A DNA stretch of 64,000 nucleotides, from the NCBI GenBank assembly GCA_020809705.1, contig CP085831.1, forward strand, positions 1,364,001 through 1,428,000, read 5' to 3'. Below, piece after piece: positions 45,795 to 56,415 of the stretch. Position 1 is the first letter of the stretch; each line of letters begins with the position of its first letter. Made by a program: the position numbers and the translations under genes. The notes under the pieces are model-generated. The model saw nothing but the letters and a program-made list of their open reading frames with translations, was not told where the DNA came from and did not search any database. The DNA comes from Calonectria ilicicola. Its lineage: Eukaryota > Ascomycota > Sordariomycetes > Hypocreales > Nectriaceae.

Positions 45795-47067
45795 ATGTCT
45801 TTCAAACCTACCTCTGATCAGTTCCTGTTTGTATCTTCTCCCATCGCGGAGAGCACTCGTCAGTTTTGCGAGCAGTTGCGGCAGACTGATGAGGCAACGA
45901 AACCCCTTTTTGTTGGTAGTTGCAATTATTTGTTTGACTTTCTGTTCACTGACAGAGGGTGTTCTTCCAGGAAGGTGTTCTTGATTTCACCACTATCCGT
46001 ACCTTTGCATCCCCACCCGCTCCAGAGGGAAGTGAATATGTCCATATTGAATCTAGAGAATCAGGACGCTTCATCAAATGTCGTGTTGCTAGACCCAAAA
46101 ATGGGGAACCGAGGGGGGTACTGCTCCATTTTCACAGCGGTGGTTTGGTAATCGGCTCAGAAGACATGTAAGATATAACACAAGCTATAAATATGTTGGA
46201 AATTACTAACCATATGCCCTGAAACACCATAGGAACCCTGCTTTCCTTCAGCGATTTGCTGACGCTTCATCCTGTGTCTCACTTTCTGTTGGCTATCGTC
46301 TAGCTCCAGAACATCCGTTTCCGGCACCTATCCAGGACTGTTTCGATGTTGCTGACCACCTCGTGAAAACCGCCGAGAAGGACTTTGGAGGACCTTTGAA
46401 GTTTTTTGCTGGAGAGGTAATTATTTCACGATCTCTTTATCGAAAGTTGGCAAATGTTAACAAGTCTTACGTGAAATAGTCCGCAGGAGGATATCTCGCT
46501 TTGCAAACACTGTTCCATCTGCTGGGAACTATACCTAACTTCAGTACCGTTGAAGGATTAATTTTGTCTTATGGGCTATTTTCTTGGGCATTAATGCCAT
46601 CTGCGTACACCCTCCCAGATACAGTCATGCTTGACGCCAACAAGCTGGGCAAATTTCGAGACCTTGTCTTTGGAACAGAGCCTGATCGAACATCGCGTCT
46701 TTCTGATGTTTTGGACGAAGAGTTTGGAACTCTGAGACATGATGGTGGGCTCCATGATGGTGGGCTCCATGATGAGAAGATCAAGCATCCGGCTGCTTCT
46801 CCTCTCTTTAGAAGACTGGACTCAATCGGTTCACGTCTACCACCGATCCTCTTCATTTGTGGAACATCTGACCCACTTCTCTCTGACACTATTCTAATGT
46901 CTGCTCATTGGACGCTAGCTGGGGGAGACGCCACTGTCAAACTTGTTCCTGGAGCTCCTCATGGATTTGTCGAGGCTCCGACCGAGGCCGTAGGCTGTAG
47001 TAAGGAAGCGGACAACTTCATCCAGCAGTTTATAGGTTGGACGCGTGATGATACTACATCTTCATAG
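45795..47067 (+). CDS. HSL-type alpha/beta hydrolase (esterase), 4 exons
   Basis: Exons 45795-45911, 45956-46167, 46233-46416 and 46480-47067 give 366 residues. The oxyanion motif is HFHSGGLVIGSED (HSGG in place of HGGG). GYRLAPEHPFPAPIQD is typical of the hormone-sensitive-lipase family. The nucleophile elbow GESAGG is assembled across intron 3. The acid is the Asp in CGTSDPLLSD and the His is in GAPHGFVE. It probably hydrolyses a small ester, for example an ester made by the neighbouring Baeyer-Villiger-type enzyme (inference). A six-residue tandem duplication DGGLHDGGLHDE sits between nucleophile and acid. The first exon junction (donor GTTGGT) is the weakest part. Confidence 0.8.
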
Positions 47068-47606
47068 GCACTGAGTTGACTAGAGCAAACTCCATCAGTA
47101 TCTCTCATTCTGGTGCTTGGTGATGGGATCAGAGAGTGAGGAGACTTGAGTGTCAGATGATTTTTGGTGGATGTTATCCATTAGGCCAAGCTACTGAGGC
47201 CTCCTTTCTTCTAGAGAGATAATTGTACCAAAGATATCACCAGAAGGTGATAAAGAAAACCTTTAACTGTCTAAGAGTGATTGTGGCCGGAAACGCGTTT
47301 GAGACAGAAATTTCAGAAACGAAAAATGAATAAGAAAAGAAATGCACAATCGTATTCACTAACCTTAGATTGTGACGACTTATATGTAGATGAGAAATAA
47401 TGCAGCAATGATAGCAATTCAAGTGTCACATGTGTACGGGGCCAAATGGAATACCGAATGTTGAAAGTTGTTTTTTCTTATTTTTATTCAGAGCGGACTG
47501 TCGTAGTACAAGGGATATTCGTATTTGTTAATTCTAATTGAAATTGGGAGTTTCTGTTGCAAATCCATGTTCATTCTTTTCTTAACTAAACCCTGCCTGA
47601 CCCTAA
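47068..47606. other. intergenic between convergent genes
   Basis: About 540 bases, nothing recognised. The short direct repeat AACTAAACCCTRCCTGACCCTAACTAAACCC lies near 47583-47615, overlapping the end of the next gene. Confidence 0.45.
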
Positions 47607-47930
47607 CTAAACCCTAGCAATGACGGGTCCTGCAAATTGAACCGGGGCATGGTTGCAAAACTTTGCCACATCCTCCTGGACCTTGACACTATCCGGCTGT
47701 GTAACTGCAACCCCGAAGCTTTGCTGGTCCTTGAATGTCAGGGTGCATCCATAAGCGTATGGCGCCTTTGAGCCATCTGCACCTGGGCCAAATTCAACGG
47801 CATCGGCACTGAGGAGGCCGAAACTTTTCCAGGTCTTCTCTAATAGAGGAAGATGTGTCGTGAGGTAATAATCTTTGTTGAAGACAAGATCGTCTTTGTT
47901 TGGATAGAGGATGTAAACAGAGAAGTTCAT
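47607..47930 (-). CDS. EthD-domain small protein
   Basis: 107 residues, single exon, the usual size for a stand-alone dimeric alpha/beta-barrel EthD protein. Seen: N-terminal strand SVYILYPNKDDLVFNKDYY, THLPLLEK (the conserved H-x-P-L position), and C-terminal FCNHAPVQFAGPVI with the N-x-x-P/Q-x-x-x-G-x-V-I pattern. Members are found beside oxygenases and in fungal secondary pathways, where some act as cyclases or decarboxylases. Here it lies next to the aldehyde dehydrogenase and BVMO-type genes, so a role on a pathway intermediate is plausible. Confidence 0.85.
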   Translation of the reverse strand: MNFSVYILYPNKDDLVFNKDYYLTTHLPLLEKTWKSFGLLSADAVEFGPGADGSKAPYAYGCTLTFKDQQSFGVAVTQPDSVKVQEDVAKFCNHAPVQFAGPVIARV

Positions 47931-48759
47931 TTTTGACGAAAGGAATTGGTGTATGAATGGTAGTCGGATATATAGATGAAGAATATAAACCGAAATGATC
48001 AGTTGAATGAGATTATCTGCTTGGAATGTTTTCTAGGTGTAGTTGAGGTTAGAGGATATAATTCTGAGCGGGTGCCCCAAGACTTTATAATCGTTCAGGA
48101 CTGATGAGCAATCTTGGGTTATTAGGTCGTGTTGGTGTTAGTTCATCAATCAAACTCCGTTCACTTCTCCGCATTAGACTTTTCGGCGCCCTCGGCGTGG
48201 AGCCCAAACCGAAACTCCTTAAAGTATTAGGAAAGGTCTAGTGGGTTTACTACCAATTTGCCTCGGCACTTATGTGATGTGGTGCTTTCTCACAATGCTG
48301 CCAAGTCCGCAAAACCCCCCCACTTGACTAATTCAAAACGGTACCAAGCATTCTCCTTGTGATGAATACACGCCCTTGATGGGGGATATTCCGGTTAGAT
48401 GATGTGACTGCCCCTTGATCAATTCAACTAACTTGTTTAGTTTCGGTTACGCGTCACCTCAAAGGCAATTTTAAACTTTATTTACTGAAGCGGCATGACA
48501 TGGCATCAGCCTTGGACTACTGAAAGCTCATCGTTCATATGGACAACGATAGTGTGAAACTGTGTAGATTAGGTCACAAAGATTCGAAAATCATGAATAA
48601 TTTATCCAGATGTCTTATTGAGTGAATTATCGAAACGGTAAGGGTCCCATCGTGCGATTTCAGCATAACATGGATAATACTACTTCTCAATTGATGATTT
48701 AGATGAGCCAGTCGATAGACCAACCACGACAAACGAACCAAGCTAGCTACGTGTGCCTA
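47931..48759. other. intergenic between EthD and aldehyde dehydrogenase
   Basis: About 830 bases with no gene. CTCCG pentamers at about 48155 and 48167 (ACTCCGTTCACTTCTCCGC) lie roughly 225-240 bases upstream of the EthD gene. Confidence 0.5.
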
Positions 48760-50668
48760 TTAAGCGCCCTTGTTGTAGTACTGCGTTTGTACATTGCAAA
48801 AAGCCTTCAAGCCTTCGATTCCGAGTTCGCTGCCAATACCACTGTGCTTATGTCCTCCAAAAGGCGCATCTGGTTGCATTTCGCTGTGGCCATTGATCCA
48901 AACATTTCCGGCCTCGAGCTGGTCAGCAATTCTCTCCGCTTGAGCACTATCGCTCGTCCATACGGAGGCGCCAAGGCCACTCTCGCTATTGTTGGCCCGC
49001 CTGATAACCTCCTCCTCAGTATCCCACTTCAAGACAGGAAAAACTGGTCCTATAGGGGGCGTTATTATACACTATTTGATCATATGCGGAGAATAAACTC
49101 ACCAAACGGTTCTTCAACGACAATTCTAGAATTATCTGGGGGATTTTCAACGATAATTGGATTCATGAAGTAGCCTTTGGTTTCTGAAAATGCGGTTTCG
49201 ACATCTCCGGCCGCGACTTTCAGTTTCTCTGACTGGATAGAAGCCACTAAATCTTTCAATCGGTTATATTGCATCGAATTCTGGATTGGGCCGATCTTGG
49301 TCCCCTCATCCATTCCACTTGAAACCTTCATGGTTTTCAGGTATGCTGCCATAGCAGCAATAAATTCGTCATAGATGGACGAATGAACATACACACGCTT
49401 TATAGCGACACAGACCTATTTTTAACATGTTAGTAAAATGGACTTCCTTTTCGAGGTAAGGCCTTAGCACCTGACCGCTATTATATAGGGCAAATTCAGT
49501 AATCTGATGTGGAATATTAGCTCATGGACACAGGTCTCAAATGGTATCACAAACCGTCGGGGCAACAATTTGCAAATTAACATCGGAGCAAATAATTGCC
49601 GGATCATTTCCTCCCCTGTCCCGTGTGAGTAAGTCCTTGTATAATGATAACCCATCGAGACTTACAATTCAAGAGTGACTCTCTTTAGATTCTTAGAGGC
49701 ACTTTGAAGAACCTTGATTCCAGTTTGGGTTGATCCAGTAAAAGTAACCTTATGCACGTTAGGAGCCGCCGTGAGCCATGGTCCGAGGTTATCATCGCCG
49801 CTCAGTGCCTGAAATACGCCAGGGGGGAATATCTCCTGAGCAAGCTCCACCAACTTCAGTCCGCAGTATGGTGTAAATGGTCTCGTTGGTTAGTAGACGC
49901 AATCAATCGAGTAGAATAAGGCTTACGAGGGTTTTATAATCATCGGACATCCAGCAACCAGAGCGGATCCAAGCTTGAACGTTGCTAATATTTCGGTAAG
50001 CTGTCTTGCTAAGCCTGGAAAAATAAATGATCACTGACCAAGATTGACTGGGACTATTTAGAAGTTAGCTACGAGCGATTAAGATAGAAATCAGAGGTAC
50101 TTGCAATTCCAGGGCACGATTCCAACACACACACCTATTTCAAGTTAAACAATCTGTCCGATATCGATTTTAGGTATGAAGGTTTACTCACCAACTGGAA
50201 CATATTTAGTTATAACTCGTTTTGATTCAGTGTCTTGAATGGTCTCCCCAGTTGGGAAGGGCAGGCTGGCGGCTCCTTTCAAAATGGCAACTGCATGGCC
50301 CATCTCCCCTGTGGCTGCCCAAAGCTGATTTTTCAACAGTGAGTAGGTGCATTGTTATAAATCAAAGAGTTTTTACTTACAGGTTTCCCTTGCTCGAGTG
50401 TAAGCATCTTAGCAAAGGCATCCGTGTGAGTTGCCAACAAGTCGGCAAACTGAATGACCTTCTGCTGACGTTCTTCCAGTGGAACCTTAGCCCATGCGGA
50501 CGCAGCGCGGTTCGCAGCATCAACGGCGGCATTTACATCATCTTCGGTACTTACTGGCACAGGGAGTAGTGGCTCCTCTGTTGCCGGATTGATACCGTGA
50601 CGAGTAGCCTTTGTGTCAACGAGTTTCCCGTCGATGACATTAGAAAAGCGATCGAAGCTAATAGCCAT
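48760..50668 (-). CDS. NAD(P)-dependent aldehyde dehydrogenase, 9 exons
   Basis: Exons 50668-50381, 50324-50192, 50134-50105, 50014-49927, 49881-49666, 49615-49555, 49503-49471, 49415-49103 and 49049-48760 close in phase to 483 residues, the normal family length. The third intron begins GCAAGT (GC-AG). Motifs: VGIVPWN, FTGSTQTG for the cofactor fold, catalytic Glu in TLELGGND (across an intron), nucleophile Cys in NSGQVCVAIKRV (across an intron), EEPFGPVFPV, and a C-terminal PFGGHKHSGIG. It oxidises an aldehyde to the acid; in this cluster it would make the free acid needed before CoA activation. The two exons of about 30 bases are unusually small. No targeting tripeptide (ends KGA). Confidence 0.88.
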
Positions 50669-52092
50669 TGTGAGGGATGTATGAAGAATTTGATGTAACT
50701 TTTTGAGATTTCCAAGATGAGTTCTGTCAAGGTCGCCGTTAGGGAATGGGGAGGCTTTAATTCTAATACTGAGACATGTGAAACTCTAAGTCAAGTATAC
50801 TACTCTCACTCAATCGACTGGAAATGTGTCGCGAGCTTGAACATCCTGGTTTAGCCCCAGCTATCCAAGACATTAAACAATCACTTAGCTTCAGACCTCG
50901 CTTAAAATTTCCAACCAGCACAAGTGGATAACTAGGTTAACAAGCTAGCCATCTGGTTCTGAATCCAAAGACTAACCGTAGAGGTGCTTTGCATAAACGA
51001 GACCTCAAATGTGCACGGTGAGTCAATGGACCATGTTAAACAATGGAGGCTCCTAAAAGCCGCATCAACACAGTTTAATCTCCGAAAGCTGTTGCTAATG
51101 TTTCGGAGACTCTCAGAACCCGAGAGCCCGGTTGCGTGGAACCAAGGAGAGACCAGGTTCAGGATAACCAGCATGGCTTTGACATGAGCAAAGCCGGGTT
51201 TCAATTACGAATTCCGATCTTTAAGTTCTGCTCCGCTCTGCCGTTAATACGGCGTCACTCAAGGCATCGGAGAGTTTCTGGAGGCAGTGGAGAGCGCATG
51301 GATGCCGCTGCACTAGCTGCAGCACTCTACGTCAGTCACACTACGCATATACACTACGCCCTACGCCCTTCCCCGCAGCCGTTTCCCCGCAAAACCTTAA
51401 AAACTGGATCCGGGATTGGTAGTTGTCCCTGTGAAACCCGAGCTTCAGCATTGATTCGGATAATTAAGCTTACAGGGCCCTAGTGCCAAAACTGGGAAGA
51501 CCAAGAGGGTCGAAATCTTGGCATAGTGCCCAATCGTAGAGCTTCTAGCCCTGTTTGACAGCCTTCTAACTAATGTCGACTGATACACACTACACCAGTA
51601 TTACACAAGAGCGGAGTTATCAAACCGAGGAATCGACCTCGGTGAAGAAGGGAAATGTGGCTCATACTCCGCTATGAAACTCCGCGGGCTTTGAAGCAAC
51701 GCAAATTAATAATGTTACGCAAACCTTTTGAAAACAACCCACATTGGCCAAAGTAGCAATGAACTGCGCCTCTCACCATATTCCGAGACGCTGAGTGCCC
51801 ACAAGATGGACCAAAGTCCGCAATAATGGCGACTCTCACATGCATGCTTTGTCACGAAGGATGATCCATATCCCGTAGAATAACCTGGAAAAGGTGACTT
51901 CGAGCTCAGCTGACATGTGTCGGACTGATGTGGTAAACAATGCGGGGAAGAAATAGATACTCTTGGTGAATCGTAACTTTAGGAAAGAAATGTGCATATA
52001 TATGTCAAGGGAGGAAAGTGAGAATATCCTTTTTTTTTTCACACTAATTCATCTTCTTATTCATCAATTTCCATAAACTACTATTTTTCACC
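50669..52092. promoter_or_regulatory. divergent promoter region, aldehyde dehydrogenase / flavin monooxygenase
   Basis: About 1.4 kb with no gene. Contains the inverted repeat at 51079-51109 and more CTCCG/CGGAG elements near 51223, 51261, 51613, 51667 and 51680. It separates two divergently transcribed pathway-type genes and is a good place for shared control. Confidence 0.5.
51079..51109. promoter_or_regulatory. inverted repeat TCTCCGAAA-N13-TTTCGGAGA
   Basis: Perfect 9-base arms about 410 bases upstream of the aldehyde dehydrogenase. The inner eight bases CTCCGAAA/TTTCGGAG are the same as in the repeat at 45475-45500; the spacer is five bases longer. Confidence 0.5.
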
Positions 52093-53786
52093 ATGCAGCC
52101 TAACAGGTCTCATACCAGCCTAAATGGCGACCCCCAACACTTCGACATTATTGTCGTCGGTGGTGGTTTCGGGGGCTGCTACGCGCTCTGGAAATTTCGA
52201 AACCTTGGTTTCTCAGTTCATCTATTCGAAGCCGGGTCCGCCCTCGGTGGCGTTTGGCACTGGAATAGTTATCCAGGAGCCCGCGTCGATTCAGAAATGC
52301 CATATTACCAATACTCTATACCAGAGGTCTGGAAGAATTGGAATTGGTCACAACGGTTCCCTGGACACGAGGAGTTAAAGGCGTACTTTAAGCATGTCGA
52401 CAATGTCTTGGACTTGTCAAAGGACATCGATTACCAGACAATTGTCACTGGAGCAGATTTTGATCAGGCAACCGGACTGTGGACTATTACAACAAGCACC
52501 GGGGAAACTGTCACATGCCGTTATTTTGTTCCTGCTACTGGTAGCTCATATAAGAAATATGAGCCAAAGTTTTCCAACATGGATCAATACAAGGGCGTCG
52601 TCGTTCACGCTGCGTCATGGCCTGAAAAGGGAATTGATTTCAAGGGGAAACGCGTGGCTATCATTGGAGCTGGGGCGACCGGCCTCCAGTTAGTCCAAGA
52701 AATTTCCAAAGTGGCAGATCACACCAGTGTGTATATTCGCAATCCAAATATTGCCTTGCCTATGGTGCAGAGAGACATCACATCGCTCGAATCTCACACT
52801 CAGAAGTCAATTTACGGCGGTTTGTTCAGGTTAGCACGTGAGACTGTGACAGGTTTAGGTTGCGATACCCTTTCCCTTCCTGCCTCTCATTTCAGCTCAG
52901 AAGAGCAACAGACGCTTTGGGGGGAGCTCTGGACACGTGGAAGCTTCACGTTTCTAGGTGGCAATTACTCAGATATGATGACTGATCAAGAGACAAACCG
53001 GAAGATATATGAATTCTGGGCCAAGAAGGTTAGGAAACGGGTGCGAGATCCTGTAAAGCAGGAAATCATTGCTCCCACTGAACCTCCTTATCCAATTGCT
53101 ACGAAGCGTAGCAGTTTGGAGCAAGATTACTACGAATGCCTTGATCGCGACGATGTCGAGATTGTCAATTTAAAGGCGGCCCCTATCCAAGAGTTCTCAG
53201 CCACCGGGATCATCACTACAGACGGGAAGGAACGCTCACATGATTTCGTGATTCTTGCGACCGGTTATGATTCAATGACTGGGTCCTTGACAAGCATGGG
53301 CCTTCGTGGTAAAGATGGTGTCGATATGAAAGAGAGATGGAAGGATGGGGTCTCTACCTACTTGGGGATATTTGCAGGTGGCTGCCCTAATATGATGATG
53401 GTTTATGGGCCTCAAGGTAATCTTCCGAATTTCTTTTTATTGCATCCTGACTAATTTGCGCTTAACTAGCTCCTACCGCGTTAACCAACGGCCCGGTGTT
53501 TATTGAAAGTCAGGTAGACTTTATTAGCGAGATTCTCATAAGAATGAGAGAAGAGAAGATCCGTACGATTGAACCAACAGACTTGTCAGAGGAATACTGG
53601 AAGCGCGTCTGTCGTGCTGGTGTTGATGATTCAATCTTCAGGCTGAACGAATCATCTTGGTATTTTGGTGCTAATATTCCAGGGAAAAAGCGGGAGCCAC
53701 TGAACTATGTGAGAGGGATAGTTAAGTACGCAGAGGAATGTAAAGATGGCTTGAAGGATTGGTCCAACTTCGATATCCGGTATTAA
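52093..53786 (+). CDS. flavin-dependent monooxygenase, Baeyer-Villiger type, 2 exons
   Basis: Exons 52093-53416 and 53470-53786 give 546 residues. FAD Rossmann motif GGGFGG at residues 23-28, then GGVWHWNSYPGARVD typical of class B monooxygenases; Baeyer-Villiger fingerprint YKGVVVHAASWP; NADPH motif GAGATG; and the late ATGYD motif. Such enzymes insert oxygen next to a ketone to form esters or lactones. The esterase encoded 5 kb away could hydrolyse such a product. Cytosolic by appearance (no signal peptide, ends IRY). Substrate unknown; ionone-like or acyclic ketones would suit the neighbourhood (inference). Confidence 0.88.
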
Positions 53787-54400
53787 TAAAGAGTTGTAGT
53801 AACAATATAAGATGATTCAGTAATTCGGTTTCTTTTGAGTGCATAGTCGCCATAAAGCTATGCCTCGCAATGATTGTGACTCGAGTAGGCGAGCTCAAAC
53901 TTCAATAGATGGGATATAAGGTAGAGGAAGCTGTAGAGTATTGATTTATGACTCCACTTACACCTATCTACTTGGTTGATATTCATTCAGCCTAGTCTAG
54001 GTCTAGTGAGTGGAAGAGTATGGTGACGAGGACTGGGCATGTGGCTGCCTGAGTTATGGCTTCGTCTCGTCTCAGCCAGCCAGCCGGCCGCATTGAGATC
54101 ACAACAACTAGTTTTGGAAGTTATTCCATGACCATGTCCAAGCAATATTTCACTTCAGCCAGCCATTGTGTCCACCCCTGCTTCTGCTCGGTATGTCGGC
54201 ACGGACTTTTGTGACATCCGTGGTGGTGCCTTGTCTTTTAGGCATAAACAATGTACCCAGCATCCTCACATGTTCTTCCAGCAGCGAGCCACCACCTGGG
54301 CCGACCCACACCCCGCACTGTGAGCGCTGTAAACACAGAGCTGTCAATGTAAGACGTGAAGACAACACGCACAACACAAGGACAAGACTGATATTTTACC
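53787..54400. other. intergenic
   Basis: About 610 bases, no gene supported. Promoter of the next enoyl-CoA hydratase gene. Confidence 0.5.
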
Positions 54401-55297
54401 ATGTCGCGTAAACCATCACCATCCGTATTTAAAGATCATGGATGGGGTCTGGACCACGCTTTGGGATCATCGCCATCTCAAGACTTTTACGTCTTTCGAC
54501 GGAGAGCAACACTTTTGATCGAGCTGGCTCGGCCGGAAAGACGCAACACGCTGACTGCCGAGGTCGTCCGCGATCTGCGAAATCTGTACGAAAGAACAGC
54601 CAAAGACGCGTCCCTGTTTCGCATCATTTTAACCGGCCAGGGTGATGTCTTTTGCGCCGGCATGAACCTTTCTGCGTCGGGCTCAGCAACGACTGCTAGT
54701 GCTGAGACTCACAAGGCCCAGCTGCACACATTCTGTGGACTCTTAAGCGCCATAGAGAATAGCCCGCAAACAACAATCGCTCTTATCAACGGATCCTGCT
54801 ACGGCGGAGGCAATGGTCTCGCATTCGCTAACGATATCCGCATCTGCACCAAAAAGACCACCTTTAACCTGACTGAGGTGCGGCTTGGTTTAGCGCCTTG
54901 CGCAATATCGCCCTGTCTGATGAGGGAGTGGGGGATTGCATTTTGCCGTGCGGCAATGTTGACGGCGAGGCCGGTCGCCGCCCATGAGCTATACCGCATC
55001 GGCGCTGTGTATGCCGTCGCAGAAGACCAGGCCCACTTGTACACGCAAACATTGGAAACTATCGAAAAGATTCTGCAGCCATGCGCACCGGGGGCATCTT
55101 CCACTTGCAAACAATTAGCCAGAGCGGCATGGCTGGACCCAGGTGGCCCCGAGCAATCAGCTGTGGTAGAAGCAAAGTATTTAGAAATGATGACATCGCC
55201 AGAGTCAAAGCATGGTATTGAAGAGTTTCGCAAGGGAGTTCGAAAGGTGGACTGGGAGAAGCTACAGCGAGATGGCCATGAAAAGAGCAAACTGTGA
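54401..55297 (+). CDS. enoyl-CoA hydratase/isomerase family, PTS1 (SKL)
   Basis: Single exon, 298 residues. Crotonase-fold features: FRIILTGQGDVFCAGMNLS (first oxyanion segment), ALINGSCYGGGNGLAFANDI (second oxyanion loop), and FNLTEVRLGLAPCAISP, where Glu in the catalytic-helix region is kept. The C-terminus is HEKSKL, a textbook peroxisomal targeting signal. It is convergent with a second PTS1 crotonase gene 170 bases away. Function: hydration or isomerisation of an enoyl-CoA, perhaps the isohexenylglutaconyl-CoA-type step by analogy with AtuE (inference from neighbours). Confidence 0.88.
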   Translation: MSRKPSPSVFKDHGWGLDHALGSSPSQDFYVFRRRATLLIELARPERRNTLTAEVVRDLRNLYERTAKDASLFRIILTGQGDVFCAGMNLSASGSATTASAETHKAQLHTFCGLLSAIENSPQTTIALINGSCYGGGNGLAFANDIRICTKKTTFNLTEVRLGLAPCAISPCLMREWGIAFCRAAMLTARPVAAHELYRIGAVYAVAEDQAHLYTQTLETIEKILQPCAPGASSTCKQLARAAWLDPGGPEQSAVVEAKYLEMMTSPESKHGIEEFRKGVRKVDWEKLQRDGHEKSKL

Positions 55298-55471
55298 ATT
55301 TGATCCAAGAAGACGTTCAAAAACGTCGACCTATGTACAACTACTTCAATACCCGAATACTAGTCAAATACATGCACATATCAACGCTTCATCACAAAAT
55401 CTAATGCTAAGCGAGTCACATCAATCCCTACTCATGCATGTGCTTGCCAAAACAGCCAGTCGTCAGCGAGG

Positions 55472-56415
55472 CTACAGTTTGGAACCCTGGTCTGCAGACT
55501 TCTTTGACTTGGCTTTCTTCTTGGCTTGCTCTTTAGCAAAGTTCAAAACCGCTTCCGCGCATTCCGGGTCTTGCACCATCACCCCGAGGCACTCGCACTC
55601 CCGGTCGTTGGCCTCCAGAAGCTCCCTCATCCTGTCGCCCTCGGCTAACTTCTTAGATGCCGCGAGCGCCCGAGGCGGGTACGAAGCGATCCGCTGCGCA
55701 ATTTCCAACACCTTGGCCATGAACTCATCGTTTGTCTTGGCTGGTATGATTTTGGAAATCAGGCCTGCAACATGGAGCTCCTCGGCAGACATTGTGTCTC
55801 CAGCCAGCAGCAGCGACATGGCTTTTTGATGTCCCATAATTGTTGGGAATGTGACGCTCGAACAACCCTCAGGGCACAGAGCCCATTTCGAAAATGGGGT
55901 AAAGAAGTATGCATCTGGCACCGAGTATACTAGGTCGTAGAGGCCGAGACTAGTTGTGCCATAACCTACGGCTGGTCCATTAACTGCGGCAATGAGTATC
56001 TTTTCGCATTTGATCAGCATGGCATTGATCTCGCGAAACATGTTGAGGCGCTTTGTTAGATCATTTTCATCGCCGATACTCATGTCTCTCCCTGAAAAAA
56101 CAAAGTAGTTTCCGTCAGCGTCTTGCCCTTCCATGAAGCAGAAAGTAATGGGCTTCCAACCTGTGGTAAAAAACTTGCCGGTGCCCGTCTGGACGATGAC
56201 TTTGATCTCTGGATTATCCGACGCCCATTTCATGGCACTGTGAAGACCCTATAGTAGCGAGGCTGTTAGCCAGCGAATAAAAGCTTTGCCATGCATAGCA
56301 CTGCGGGTGGCTACACTACCTCAAAGACGGTGGAGTGGAGAGAATTGCCAGACTGTGGCCGGTTGTACGTCAGCACCGCCACTGCGCCATGCTGGCGAAT
56401 AGTAAAGTTTGTCAT
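55472..56415 (-). CDS. enoyl-CoA hydratase/isomerase family, PTS1 (SKL), 2 exons
   Basis: Exons 56415-56320 and 56248-55472 give 290 residues. Exon 1 encodes MTNFTIRQHGAVAVLTYNRP; the splice joins VFE to GLHSAMKWASD. Oxyanion segments: VIVQTGTGKFFTTGW and AAVNGPAVGYGTTSLGLYDL. The next part, FTPFSKWALCPEGCSSVTFP, resembles delta3,delta2-enoyl-CoA isomerases (ECI/PECI type), which act on unsaturated branched chains in beta-oxidation. The end is Lys-rich (KEQAKKKAKSKKSADQ) and finishes GSKL, a PTS1 peroxisomal signal. It is paired convergently with the other SKL-ending crotonase gene. Confidence 0.88.
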
